A stretch of DNA of 64,000 bases from Rivularia sp. PCC 7116 (GTDB lineage Bacteria; Cyanobacteriota; Cyanobacteriia; Cyanobacteriales; Nostocaceae): positions 7,287,001 through 7,351,000 of the forward strand of contig NC_019678.1 in the NCBI RefSeq assembly GCF_000316665.1. Direction: 5' to 3'. A program made the translations under genes and the position numbers. This document shows positions 36,058 to 46,500 of this stretch, in pieces. How positions within the stretch are numbered: position 1 is the stretch's first letter; each line of letters starts with the position of its first letter. The notes under the pieces are model-generated. The model was not told the origin of the DNA. It searched no databases and saw only the letters and a list, made by a program, of their open reading frames with translations.

Positions 36058-38214
36058 TTAAAACCGATGACCGATACCAAAATGTACCCTGGTATCTCCT
36101 TGATTGTTAACACCATAGTCTGCACGAATTAAACCCAAAGGAGAATTTAAGCGCACTCCAGCACCATAACCGAATCCTTCACCAGGTTTGTTGCGTACTC
36201 CTGCCGGATCTCCCACGACTGTATCCCCAGAGCCTAAATCTGTAGCAAAGTCAGCAAATAGTACTCCTCCCAAAGAATCTAAAATAGGCATAGGAAAGCG
36301 ATATTCAGCCGAAGCTAATACGTAGGAGCGACCGTTCCCAACATCACCAGCACCATATCCGCGAACGGAATTAGAACCGCCTAAGCCGAAACTTTCATAA
36401 GGCGGTAAATCTCCAAGAACCGTACCAGCTTGAACGTTGAGAGCAAATACTTGAGTTTGAGAAGATTTAAATAATTTGACCGGTACATATTGGGTATAGT
36501 CAGCCTTCAAACGGTTCATAGAAATTTCTCCTTGTCCGAAGGGAAGGGATTGTTCTGTGCTTAACTTGACAACAGAACCCTTAGTAGGATTAAAAGGATT
36601 ATTACGACGGTCTTTTACAGCATTTAAAGATACAGTCGCTAAATCATCAATACCAGTACCGCTTTTGGTTAAAGGATTATTTTGAGCATCAACCGCTTGA
36701 ACTTTTCCTTTACTGTCGGTAATACTAACGCGAGTATAGTTAAATCCTAAAGTGGTATTCCATCCATCAATGGGGCGTTGGAGAGTTACGCTACCACCAA
36801 ACTTTCCTTCTCGGACTTTATCGTCATTTGCCAGCTTAATATCATCATTAAAGGTATTAGAAAGTTGGCGTTTGCGAAAAGCATTAAGACTGTAACCAAG
36901 ACGGTTGGGATTGTTAGCTCGATAAGGGCTGGTGAATCTAGTATCAAAGTTTAAATCCCGTCGAGAAAGCTGAAGATTAACATTTAGATTTTCGTTGATA
37001 CCACCAACATTTCGGTCATTGTAGTTTAAAGTACCAACAATTCCTTGGTCGGCACTGTAATTACCACCAACATTTACAGAGCGCGCTCCAGCTTCCTTAA
37101 TGTAGTAAACTACATCAACTTTATTCGCATCGCCTTCAAGTTCTAGATTAACTCTTTCAAATAATCCAGTTGCGTATAACCGCTGTACGTCCTGTCTAAC
37201 TCGATTTTCTTTGAATATTTGACCGGATTTAACCTGTATTTGCTTTGTAATAAATTCTGGTTTAGTACGTCCTTCTATTGGTTTACCTTTTTTATCAACC
37301 GTCTTATTATCATCATTAATAAAACGAAATTTAATATTACCAATCAAGCCTTCAGCCACATTAATATCTAATACCCCTTGAGAGTTGGGCTTAATTGAAG
37401 TTACCCGCGCCAAACTATAGTTATTTTCGGTATACCACTTATTAATATCTTCTACAGCTTTTTTCATTGCCACTGGACTAATAGGCTTGCCAATTTGCGA
37501 TTGAAAAACCTTTTGAGCAACCTGATAGGAAAGCGCTTTGGCATTAGATAATTGTAGCGAACGTACTACTACGGGTTTTGCTTGAAAGACTACGCTCAAA
37601 CCTTGCTCGTTACTGCGGCTGTTGACAGTTGCACCTGCAAACAAACCGGTTTCTGAAATTGCCGCTACATCTTGTTTTAGCTGAGTTTGACTGGTATCTG
37701 CTCCCGGTTGAGTCTTAATTACACCTTTAATTACTTGCTGTAACTCTGGACTAACCCCCACTATCTGCACGTTGGTAGCAGGAACTACGAAATCACTTTT
37801 GGGTTTTACAGGAGTCCCAGAAGGAGGAAGAGGGGGAGTCGGAGATGGAGAGCGCAAGGGAGCAGGAGAATTTTTTATTACTATTTGTTTTTGTTTTATA
37901 TTCTCTTGTTTTTGCGATTCTACCCCTTTACTGTTTACTGGTAACTGTTTACTGTTAACTGATAACTGCATGTCCCCGCGGGATACGCTATCGCTAACGC
38001 TGCTAACTGATGAAAACTGTTGAACTGGCAAAGTTTCCGGTTGAGCGATCGCCTGTTCTGGTGCGGGGGTATCCTCGATTACTGGAACTACAATGTTTTC
38101 AGCTTTTTGCTCCTCGGATAGGGGAGTCGAATCATTTGCAGCAGTTGCCTTATTATCAATATTGGTAGCCGCTAATGCAGCTAAAGTAAAAATTGCAGCA
38201 GAAGAAATTCGCAT
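36058..38214 (-). CDS. Omp85/BamA-type outer-membrane protein (POTRA plus beta-barrel)
   Basis: A 718-aa precursor with an N-terminal hydrophobic stretch (SSAAIFTLAALAAT), a Pro/Gln-rich linker (about 25-150), and POTRA domains from about 150 to 390 (VQIVGVSPELQQVIKG, VRSLQLSNAKALSYQVAQKV). The C-terminal 16-strand barrel (about 390-718) carries GLGGSNSVRGYGAGDVG, the Omp85 lid-loop VRGY motif. It ends in VHFGIGHRF, with the terminal Phe needed for outer-membrane insertion. Cyanobacterial Omp85 is related to chloroplast Toc75 and assembles outer-membrane proteins. Residues about 70-98 are encoded by a heptamer array and a small dispersed repeat, an unusual origin for a linker. Confidence 0.95.
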   Translation of the reverse strand: MRISSAAIFTLAALAATNIDNKATAANDSTPLSEEQKAENIVVPVIEDTPAPEQAIAQPETLPVQQFSSVSSVSDSVSRGDMQLSVNSKQLPVNSKGVESQKQENIKQKQIVIKNSPAPLRSPSPTPPLPPSGTPVKPKSDFVVPATNVQIVGVSPELQQVIKGVIKTQPGADTSQTQLKQDVAAISETGLFAGATVNSRSNEQGLSVVFQAKPVVVRSLQLSNAKALSYQVAQKVFQSQIGKPISPVAMKKAVEDINKWYTENNYSLARVTSIKPNSQGVLDINVAEGLIGNIKFRFINDDNKTVDKKGKPIEGRTKPEFITKQIQVKSGQIFKENRVRQDVQRLYATGLFERVNLELEGDANKVDVVYYIKEAGARSVNVGGNYSADQGIVGTLNYNDRNVGGINENLNVNLQLSRRDLNFDTRFTSPYRANNPNRLGYSLNAFRKRQLSNTFNDDIKLANDDKVREGKFGGSVTLQRPIDGWNTTLGFNYTRVSITDSKGKVQAVDAQNNPLTKSGTGIDDLATVSLNAVKDRRNNPFNPTKGSVVKLSTEQSLPFGQGEISMNRLKADYTQYVPVKLFKSSQTQVFALNVQAGTVLGDLPPYESFGLGGSNSVRGYGAGDVGNGRSYVLASAEYRFPMPILDSLGGVLFADFATDLGSGDTVVGDPAGVRNKPGEGFGYGAGVRLNSPLGLIRADYGVNNQGDTRVHFGIGHRF
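37928..38005. repeat. Heptamer array plus small palindromic repeat inside the omp85 coding sequence
   Basis: Six heptamers (TTACTGT, TTACTGG, TAACTGT, TTACTGT, TAACTGA, TAACTGC) occupy 37928-37969. They are followed at once by a CCCGCGGG-centred segment with CGCTATCGCTAACGC. All of it is translated in frame into the N-terminal linker (SVSRGDMQLSVNSKQLPVNS). Confidence 0.85.
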
Positions 38215-38381
38215 AATATTTAGCCTGAATAACTGAAAGTTAGACTGTATTTTGATAATGAGTTTTGAGAATCGGGTTCGCCAACGGGGATAACACTAAC
38301 TTTCAGTAAATAAAGGTTTATTTGTAACTTTATATATCCCTCTTGCCTTCTGAGACAGCCAATCAAAAACTTTTGTTTCTC

Positions 38382-39749
38382 ATGAGTGAAATATCACCTC
38401 TCACCTTTACTAAAAAATCACAAGCCACAACCTCTAATTTACGGTTATTGGTATTGAGCAACGGGCATGGGGAAGATGTAATTGCAGTCCGCATTTTACG
38501 GGAATTGCAGCAGCAAGACTCATCGCCAGAAATTTTTGCTTTACCTTTAGTTGGTGAAGGACATGCTTACCAAAAATTAGATATTCCCGTAATTGGTTCG
38601 GTACGCTCGATGCCTAGTGGTGGCTTTATTTACCAAGATGCTCGGCAACTAAGCAAAGATGTACGTAGTGGTTTGCTAAAACTAACCCTAAATCAATTTA
38701 AAGCTATTCGTCGCTGGGTTAAAACTCAGAAGAAATCTGGCTATTCACCAAAAATTTTGGCTGTAGGGGATATCGTACCTTTATTATTTGCTTGGCTAAG
38801 CGGTTCTAAATATGCTTTTGTAGGTACGGCAAAATCGGAATACTATTTGCGAGATGAAACCGGATGGTTGAAACGAGATACCCAAGCCGCACGTTGGGAA
38901 GGCTGGAGTGGTTCGGTTTACTTACCTTGGGAAAGATGGTTGATGAGTCGCCAGCGCTGTCAAGCTGTATTTCCTAGAGATTCCTTAACTACAGAAATAT
39001 TAAAACAGTGGAAAATTCCCGCTTTTGATTTAGGCAACCCGATGATGGATGGTTTAGAGCCAAGCTTTCCACAAAAAAGATTTTATGCCAGCGATACTCG
39101 AAAACAAGAAATAGAGCGTCCTTTAGCAATTGCTCTCTTACCAGGTTCTCGCATTCCCGAAGCTTATAAAAATTGGGAAAAAATTACAGTTGCAGTTTCA
39201 GCATTAATAGCAACTTTCCGCGAACAAGATTTTATTGGACACACTTCAGGCAACATCGTATTTTTAGCGGGTATTGCTCCTGGTTTAGACTGCAATATCT
39301 TAGCCAAAACTCTGAAAAATCAAGGCTGGAATATTGTACCAAACGAAGATTCCCCCATTAACATTCCTGACAATCGGGCATTAACACTTAAGCATAAAAA
39401 TGCTTTTTTAATTTTGTCTCAAACTGCTTATAATGACTGCTTGCATCTCGGAGATATTGCGATCGCGATGGCAGGCACGGCAACCGAACAATTCGTAGGT
39501 TTAGGAAAACCAGCCATTATCATACCTGGAGAAGGACCTCAATTTACCCCCCTCTTCGCCGAAGCCCAAACTCGTCTGTTGGGTTCCTCTGTGATTTTAG
39601 TCAAACAACCCAGCGATGTTGCTTCCCAAATCACAAACCTCTTTAACAACCCCGATAGACTGCATATGATAGCCAACAACGGTAAGCGGCGCATGGGTAA
39701 ACCTGGTGCAGCAGAAAGGATTGCTGAATCTTTAATGAAGAATTGGTAA
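38382..39749 (+). CDS. Lipid-A-disaccharide synthase-related protein (TIGR03492 type)
   Basis: A 455-aa protein distantly related to LpxB and other GT-B glycosyltransferases. The N-terminal domain begins LRLLVLSNGHGEDVIAVRIL. The C-terminal domain has IALLPGSRIPEAYKNW and AIAMAGTATEQFVGLGKPAI, the latter typical of the nucleotide-sugar site. This cyanobacteria/plant-type family has no proven substrate; it is not the standard LpxB. The frame is open from a TTG at 38343, but the ATG at 38382 is more credible. It is divergent from omp85, suggesting an outer-envelope link. The stop codon lies inside a heptamer array. Confidence 0.82.
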   Translation: MSEISPLTFTKKSQATTSNLRLLVLSNGHGEDVIAVRILRELQQQDSSPEIFALPLVGEGHAYQKLDIPVIGSVRSMPSGGFIYQDARQLSKDVRSGLLKLTLNQFKAIRRWVKTQKKSGYSPKILAVGDIVPLLFAWLSGSKYAFVGTAKSEYYLRDETGWLKRDTQAARWEGWSGSVYLPWERWLMSRQRCQAVFPRDSLTTEILKQWKIPAFDLGNPMMDGLEPSFPQKRFYASDTRKQEIERPLAIALLPGSRIPEAYKNWEKITVAVSALIATFREQDFIGHTSGNIVFLAGIAPGLDCNILAKTLKNQGWNIVPNEDSPINIPDNRALTLKHKNAFLILSQTAYNDCLHLGDIAIAMAGTATEQFVGLGKPAIIIPGEGPQFTPLFAEAQTRLLGSSVILVKQPSDVASQITNLFNNPDRLHMIANNGKRRMGKPGAAERIAESLMKNW

Positions 39750-39807
39750 TTGGGAATAGGGCATGGGGCATGGGGGATTGGTAATTGGTAATTGGCAATT
39801 GGGAACT
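39745..39807 (+). repeat. Heptamer array (GGTAATT/GGGCATG), nine units
   Basis: Units GGTAATT, GGGAATA, GGGCATG (twice), GGGGATT, GGTAATT (twice), GGCAATT and GGGAACT. The TAA stop of the upstream gene lies in the first unit. Confidence 0.9.
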
Positions 39808-39921
39808 GAGAACAATTAGGGAGCAAGATTCTCCCACTAAAAATTTTTATGACTACAAATATTTCTACCCCCTCTTCCCCCTCTTCCCCATCTCCCCCCT
39901 CAAAAAAAGTCCCCTAAATTC

Positions 39922-40470
39922 CTAATTAATAACCTTCAAATATTGCGCTGGTACATTATCCGTCAACCACACTCCGTTATCGGAACAGTAGAAAACGAAA
40001 CCCGCTTCATACATTTTTGCGGCATCAACTGCAAAAACTACAGCTTTCCCATGTCTTGCACCAACTTTTTTAGCCGTACCAATATCAAAAGATAAATGTA
40101 CGTGATGCCGGGACATTTTAGAAAGCCCGTTTGCCATAATTACTCCTACCGTTTTATGTCCGGTACCGTGATAAAGTACGTCGGGAGGAACGGATGGCAA
40201 TAACTGCAAATCAACTTCTACACTGTGCCCTTGATTTGCTCGAATTTTAGTACCGGTAGAATCAAAAGAAAAGCGTTTTTTATCATTGTTAGCAACAACT
40301 TCTTCTAAATCGGCGCGGGTGACAGGAAATTTGTTCTTTCTACAAGCTTCTAATAATTCATCAACCTCAACCCAACCACCGGCAGCTAATTTAATACCGA
40401 TTCTTTCTGGTTGATGACGTAAATGTTTGCTGAGGTATTTGCTGACTTTTGTTAAACGTGAATTATTCAT
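39922..40470 (-). CDS. kptA: RNA 2'-phosphotransferase, Tpt1/KptA family
   Basis: A 182-aa protein matching the full length of bacterial KptA. The family moves the internal 2'-phosphate of an RNA to NAD+, giving ADP-ribose-1''-2''-cyclic phosphate. In eukaryotes this finishes tRNA splicing. The N-terminal winged-helix lobe has SKYLSKHLRHQPERIGI with the conserved Arg/His. The C-terminal ADP-ribosyltransferase-like lobe has LYHGTGHKTV, SRHHVHLSFD, KVGARHGKAVVFAVDA and FVFYCSDNGVWLTDNVP. The conserved R-H-R-R set appears complete, so it is probably active. No RNA ligase or splicing partner is in the window. Confidence 0.93.
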   Translation of the reverse strand: MNNSRLTKVSKYLSKHLRHQPERIGIKLAAGGWVEVDELLEACRKNKFPVTRADLEEVVANNDKKRFSFDSTGTKIRANQGHSVEVDLQLLPSVPPDVLYHGTGHKTVGVIMANGLSKMSRHHVHLSFDIGTAKKVGARHGKAVVFAVDAAKMYEAGFVFYCSDNGVWLTDNVPAQYLKVIN

Positions 40471-40576
40471 TTTGATTTTGAATAAATTTTTGTTTCTAGT
40501 AAAGACTTCAGTCCTTTTAACCCCGTCTTCGCAAAACTAAGCGATAAATCGCTTACTACGAACCATAAAATTAGCT

Positions 40577-41083
40577 TTATATTAATCCAGCAATTTTTAA
40601 ATCTTGATTTGTAGCCAATCGTATAGTTTTTATAGATTCATCTGAATATCCGTCAATTGTTTTTACCCAACCACATTGGGTACATTCAAAAAATACATTT
40701 TCTGTTTTTATATTAAACAAAGCTGACATCTCTAATTTTCCACAATTTTTGCATTCGATATCTACTGATAAAACAACAAGCTCCCACAATATATCCCTCA
40801 ACCACACAATCATACATTCTTCGCTAGAAGGCTGTAGTTTTAAAAAACGTTTAATTTCTTCTGAAGTGCATTCCGATTTTTCGAGTGGATAATATGCGGT
40901 ATCGATATTGATTAACTCTTCTAATCCATATTCTTCTATTAGACGCGGTGACAAAAGTTTTTTATTATCAAGATACCAAGTTTGTATACATTTAAATATG
41001 GTTATTCCATTGTCTTGATTATCTATTTGAGAAATCATGTACTGAAATTCTTCCCATGCACTTCTCAAAGCTTTGTTCATCAT
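40577..41083 (-). CDS. Hypothetical zinc-ribbon protein
   Basis: About 168 aa with a C-terminal zinc ribbon: CKNCGKLEM and, 20 residues later, CTQCGWVKT. The N-terminal part is helical (NKALRSAWEEFQYMISQID). The frame runs on to an ATG at 41140, but those first 19 codons are encoded by a duplicated dispersed repeat that also occurs at 41198-41256. The adjacent ATG codons at 41083 and 41080 are therefore preferred. No family is recognised. It lies 106 bp from kptA on the same strand, so the two may be co-transcribed, and a nucleic-acid-related role is possible but unproven. Confidence 0.6.
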   Translation of the reverse strand: MMNKALRSAWEEFQYMISQIDNQDNGITIFKCIQTWYLDNKKLLSPRLIEEYGLEELINIDTAYYPLEKSECTSEEIKRFLKLQPSSEECMIVWLRDILWELVVLSVDIECKNCGKLEMSALFNIKTENVFFECTQCGWVKTIDGYSDESIKTIRLATNQDLKIAGLI

Positions 41084-41400
41084 GAACAATAATTTCAATT
41101 TGTGACTCGGATTTATGTTATTCGTGTCGTAACCCAACATTACCCAATGCAGGATAAATCAAAATATCTTTCTCAAGTTGTAGGTTGGATTAGACACGAA
41201 CAATAATTTCAATTTGTGACGATACATTTATGTTATTCGTGTCGTAACCCAACATTTGCCGAATTCACAATATCAATAGAAAAGATGTTGGGTTACGGCG
41301 CAATATTAATTTTGAGTTGAAAACCATTATTCTTCGCGCGCCTAACCCAACCTACTAACTTCGTGCGCCTAACCAACCTACTAACTGGATTTTTTCCAGC
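41084..41400. repeat. Repeat-rich spacer with a duplicated element
   Basis: A segment starting GAACAATAATTTCAATTTG and ending TTCGTGTCGTAACCCAAC occurs at 41084-41139 and again at 41198-41253. The second copy, with GTTGGATTAGACACGAA at 41184-41200, forms the same palindrome type as 25701-25767. Further pieces (CGCGCCTAACCCAACCTACTAA) follow near 41340-41390. Confidence 0.85.
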
Positions 41401-41511
41401 ATTTATTTATATCTTTTGACTTATTGACAAGAATAATTGATTTACAAATTCTGACTCATAATAGGTACTTACCAGTTTTTATGTCAAAATTCAGATTAAT
41501 CGAAGACACTT

Positions 41512-42900
41512 GTGAGTCAGATGATAGGTAAAATCCTAGACGGGCGCTATGAAATAATTAGCAAACTGGGACAAGGCGGTTTCGGTACTACTTATCTCGC
41601 TATTGATAGAAAGCTACCTGACAAAGATAGATGTGTTGTTAAACATTTCTCACCTTTAGTTACAGATGCCAATAGCTTATTCCATGCACGACGACTATTT
41701 GAAAATGAAGCCAAAACTCTTAACCGTTTAGGCAATCATAACCAAATTCCTCGACTGCTAGCGCATTTTGAGGAAGAAGAAGAATTTTATTTGGTGCAGG
41801 AGTATGTTGCTGGAAAGGATTTAAGTAGTGAAATTACCCGCAATAAGCAGTGGAATGAGCAGGATGTAATTGCTTTATTGTTAGATGTTTTAGAGGTATT
41901 GCAGTTTGTCCACCAAAATAATGTTATTCATCGCGATATCAAACCCTCTAATTTGATTCGTCGTCGTCATGACGGTAAGATTTTTTTGGTTGATTTTGGA
42001 GCAGTTAAACAGATAAGTTCCCATACTGTAAGTTCTGGCGGACGAACAATCGGAATTGGCACCTGTGGCTATATGCCCAGCGAACAAAGTCAAGGTGAAC
42101 CCAGGCTATGTAGTGATATTTATGCTGTGGGAATAATCGGAATTCAAGCACTTACAGGTTTACCAGTTACTCACATAGCGAAAGATAGTGTGACTAATGA
42201 AATTATCTGCGATGAACAAAAGCAGGTGAGTCCAAAGTTAGCTAAAGTTTTGAAAAAAATGGTTAGGTATCACCCTCAAGAAAGATACCCATCGGCAAGT
42301 GAAGCTTTAGAAGCGCTACAAAATATTACACCTGCTTATTCGGTTACTAAATCAATTCAGCTAAAAACTTTTGTTGGTTTAGCAGCTATTGCTTTAGTCA
42401 CTTTCATAGGAAGTTGGTTGTTTTTAATACCGCGTAATGATTTAGACATTTATCAAAACACTCTTTACGGAATAAGTATTAAATATCCTCAAAAATGGCA
42501 AAAATCTGTAACTCCAGACAGAATTACTGGTAATTTGGCGAAATTTATGCCACCGATGGCAGATACAGATACATATCCAGAAAACATTAATTTAATTGTC
42601 CGGGATTTACCTGAAAATAGGCAAGAACTAAAGCAATTTACTAATTCTTATTTAGATGATATCAAGCAAGTTTATCCAGATGCTGAAATTATTCAGCAAG
42701 GAAAAACAGAACTTAATAATCAACCAGCTTATCAAGTAATTTATACTACCAAAGATAACGAAAATAATATTCAAAGATTGCAAATTTGGACGGTGAAAAA
42801 TAACAAGGCTTATGTAATTACTTACACGGCAAATATAAATAAATATTCGCAGTATTTAGACATTGCTCAGAGAATGATTCATTCGTTTGAAATTGAGTAA
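41512..42900 (+). CDS. Ser/Thr protein kinase with PsbP-like C-terminal domain
   Basis: A 462-aa protein. The kinase domain is about 8-275: glycine loop LGQGGFGTTYLA, lysine in CVVKHF, catalytic VIHRDIKPSNLI, and DFG in LVDFGAVKQI. One membrane helix follows (about 288-306, TFVGLAAIALVTFIGSWLF). The outer domain begins NTLYGISIKYPQKWQKS, a pattern of PsbP/DUF1795-like folds seen on other cyanobacterial kinases. The start may be GTG at 41512 or ATG at 41521. The catalytic set is complete. It is followed by the COP23 and protease genes on the same strand at about 110 and 60 bp, so a common envelope-related unit is likely. Confidence 0.9.
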   Translation: MSQMIGKILDGRYEIISKLGQGGFGTTYLAIDRKLPDKDRCVVKHFSPLVTDANSLFHARRLFENEAKTLNRLGNHNQIPRLLAHFEEEEEFYLVQEYVAGKDLSSEITRNKQWNEQDVIALLLDVLEVLQFVHQNNVIHRDIKPSNLIRRRHDGKIFLVDFGAVKQISSHTVSSGGRTIGIGTCGYMPSEQSQGEPRLCSDIYAVGIIGIQALTGLPVTHIAKDSVTNEIICDEQKQVSPKLAKVLKKMVRYHPQERYPSASEALEALQNITPAYSVTKSIQLKTFVGLAAIALVTFIGSWLFLIPRNDLDIYQNTLYGISIKYPQKWQKSVTPDRITGNLAKFMPPMADTDTYPENINLIVRDLPENRQELKQFTNSYLDDIKQVYPDAEIIQQGKTELNNQPAYQVIYTTKDNENNIQRLQIWTVKNNKAYVITYTANINKYSQYLDIAQRMIHSFEIE

Positions 42901-43010
42901 TTCATCAATTATTAAAAATTTTTGTAACATCTGATTCAAATTATTTTATTTTCGTAAATAATAACTATGGCTTGTATTACTTCATAGTATCTATTACCTA
43001 TCCGTAAGTT

Positions 43011-43532
43011 ATGAAAATCCGATCGATTTTCCAGGCTTTAACAACAGGAATGATTACTCTGGGTGTATTTTCTGCCGTTAGTCCATCTACCGTTGCTCAA
43101 GCTCAACCTAAAAAAACCTATTTTTGTGGTCAGAGTAAGAATGGTAATTGGACTACATTTGCAAGGAATTACAACAACAGACGAATCCCTGTAATTTACT
43201 GGGTTAAAAAGTTAGGTGGCTACACTCCTAAAATGCGATGTGAAGTTATATCTCCTAAATTTCAGAGCGCCTATAAAAGTGGAATTCTCAATTACCTTAC
43301 ATCTGGGGTTCATCGGGGACAACCTGTAATATGTGCTACCAGTCAATATGGTGGCCCTTGCAGTCAAATTTTGTTTACTCTTAAATCCCATCGAGAAGCT
43401 AGTTCAGTACTTCAACAACTTATAAATGTTGGATATCGCGCTGGTGATGGTGGAGTTTTTCAATCTGGAAATTCTTCTGGGGTTTATATCGATATGCAAC
43501 GCTTGTTGACGGCTGAATCTCAAACGAAATAA
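43011..43532 (+). CDS. COP23 domain protein
   Basis: A 173-aa exported protein with a signal peptide (about 1-31, ending AQAQ). The mature domain begins KKTYFCGQSKNGNWTTFARN and contains the spaced cysteines of the COP23 family (FCGQ, MRCEV, VICATSQYGGPCSQ). It ends in SSGVYIDMQRLL. COP23 was first noted as a circadian-oscillating membrane protein in cyanobacteria; its biochemical role is unknown. Here it sits 59 bp before an exported protease-TPR protein, a neighbourhood that suggests a substrate or inhibitor relationship. That is inference. Confidence 0.85.
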   Translation: MKIRSIFQALTTGMITLGVFSAVSPSTVAQAQPKKTYFCGQSKNGNWTTFARNYNNRRIPVIYWVKKLGGYTPKMRCEVISPKFQSAYKSGILNYLTSGVHRGQPVICATSQYGGPCSQILFTLKSHREASSVLQQLINVGYRAGDGGVFQSGNSSGVYIDMQRLLTAESQTK

Positions 43533-43591
43533 AGATTCAGTTCTAATCGTTTTCTAGAAATACAGGTAAAATATTTTGGGGTAGACGCAAC

Positions 43592-46500
43592 ATGAAACCA
43601 CATCGTACATATTTTCGTCAATCATTGGCTTTAATTGCCTGTATGGGTAGTTTATTAATGTTGCCGATGGCTGAAAGTTTAAGCATTTCTCATGGAAAAG
43701 TTTCTGCTCAACAGCCTACTCCCCAATTATCTCCTCAACAAATTAAACAATTAGCTCAATCAATTACTGTTAAAGTTTCATCGGGGAATAACGGTGGCTC
43801 CGGTATTTTACTGAAAAAATCGGGTGGAGTTTATACAGTTCTTACTAATAGGCATGTTTTAGAACCAGGAAAGCCGATTAAATTACAAACATCTGACGGT
43901 AAAACTCACCGTGGCAAGGTGGTTCAAGGAGTTGATTTTCAGGGAAAAGATTTAATTCAGCTACAGTTCAGCAGCAACGAGAAATACAAGGTAGCTGAAT
44001 TAGGCAATTTAGCTACTGTAGCTATAAATGAAACTATATATGCCGGTGGGTTTCCTTTTGAGACAAATCCTTCTGAAACTCAGGGCTTTGTTTTGACTAC
44101 AGGACAAGTTTTGTTGATAGCCGAACGTGCTTTGAAAGAAGGCTATCAGATTGGGTATGACAATGACATACGCAAAGGTATGAGCGGTGGTCCAATACTG
44201 AATCGTTACGGACAGTTAATTGGTATAAATGGTATTCATGCTCATCCCTTATGGGGAAACCCTTATGTATACGAAGACGGCTCAAATCCAACCGAAGCCA
44301 GACGAGATTTAATGAGCCGTTATAGTTGGGGAATTCCGATTCTCACTGCTACTAGCCTTGCTTCAAAAAGTGATTCAACAAAAGCTCAAGTTCCGGTTTC
44401 CAAGCTGCCACCAATTGCTAATGAAGTTAACAATATAGCCGAAAAAATAACGGTGCGAATTGATGTACCGAATTCCCCTGAATGTAGCGGTTCGGGAGTG
44501 ATTATTGCTAAAAAACAAAATACCTATACAGTGCTGACAGCCGAACATGTGATTCGTGAAGATGTCAAGTGCGATCGCAGGGTTTTGTCATTGGTAACTC
44601 ACGATAATCGAAGTTACCCAATTCAGGTTAATGATAATAGCGTCAAAACTGCTCCAGGTTCAGATTTAGCTTTACTAGAGTTTAATAGTAACCAAACTTA
44701 CGATGTTGCAACCTTAGCCGATTATCAGCAAGGTCAAAATATCGGATTTGTATTTATTTCTGGATGGATTGGTTCTGAAAGCAACAGCAGTAGTCCACAA
44801 CGTGAGTTTACTGCTGGATTTTTAACACCTAAAGAACTCGGACTTTTTCTGGCTAAGAATCCTTTATCCTTAGAATACGGTTATAGTTTGTTTTATACCA
44901 ATATGACTCATAAAGGTATGAGTGGTGGCCCGGTATTAGATACTCGTGGGCGTGTTATTGGTATACATGGCAAAGCAGAAAAACAAGAAATCAAAGATAA
45001 AGCTGGTAGAAATCGTTTGATTCCATTAGGTTTTAGTCTGGGTATCCCCATGAGCAAATTTGTGAGTTGGGCACAGCAGGTGGGAATCACTTCTGTGTTG
45101 AGAGTAGAGACTTCTGTACCACCAGCACTGACTAAAAAAGAGCGGAATGACATTCGGCAAGCTTTACTGCAAGTAAAAAAACTCGGAGATAATGCTGATG
45201 CTATTGATTGGTTGAATTATGGCTGGGAAGTTTTTCTCAGTAATGGTAGTGAATCAGAAGCAATTAAAGCTGTTGATCGCGCTATTCAAAATAAACCGGA
45301 TTTTTATCAGGCTTGGTATTTGCGTGGTTTGATGAATGGTCTGGATAAAAAGTCCTTAAAAGATTTTGAGAAAGCGATAAGTATTGAACCGAAATTTACA
45401 CCAGCTTGGCGCATTCGTGGTTTTACTTTGTTCCATTTGGATCAATATCCAGAGGCGCTATCTTCCTTTGAGCAATTGGTAAAAATTGATTCTAAAGATG
45501 TTAGTGCCAATACATTTAGAAGCTTAATTTTATTATCTCAAGGGAATTTTACAGAAGCTTTAGATATCGCAAATTTAGCTTTTGCAAATAGTCGAAATCC
45601 TGATGCTTGGATGTACTTAGTTCGTGCTTTTGCACTTGTGGCTAATGGAGATTCAAAAAGAGCTATGGCTAATTTAGATGAGGCCGTTCGCTTAAATCCA
45701 GAATTCATGAAAGGCTATGTTTATTCTACTCGAGGTAATCTCCGTTCTCAACAAGGAGACTTAAAAGGGGCGCTGGCTGATTTCAACGAAGCTGTACTTT
45801 TTGAACCGGAAAAAGTTGATTATTTGAAAAAGCGTGCGGATATACGCTCGCAACTCAAAGATTACAAAGGAGCAATTGCTGATTACACTGAAGCTGTTCG
45901 CCTCAACCCTAAAGATAGTGATGCGATCAAAAAACTTTTAGTTATTAGAATAGAACAAAAAGACTTTAATGGTGCAATTACCGATTTAAATAAATTTATC
46001 AGTCTTAACCCGAAAAATATTGATGCGATTAAAGCCCGCGGAGTAGTCAGGTTTGCACAGAAAGACTATGAAAACGCACTGGCTGATTTTAATGAAGTAA
46101 TCCGTCTTAAACCCGATGATTCCGATTCTTATTACTACCGGGGACAAACACTTACTCAACTAAATAATTATCAAGCAGCAGTCGAAAACTACAATCAAAT
46201 TCTGCATACTGAAAAATTTGATGGGGTTATTGGCATTAATGTAGAAATTAATTCCAAAACAAAAGTTGCTACAGTTACTCAAGTTAAAGATAATTATTCC
46301 GCTCAGAAACAAGGAATAAAAGTTGGAGACCAAATTTTGGTAGTTGATGGTAAATCAACGAAAAACATGAGTTTAAAACAAGTTGTTGACTTACTACGCG
46401 GCAAAGCAGGTACAAAATTATCTGTAAGAGTAGCTCGTTCTGGCAATAACAAATTGGATTTCAACCTTACTAGAATAGAACTTGCTACCACCGATATTGA

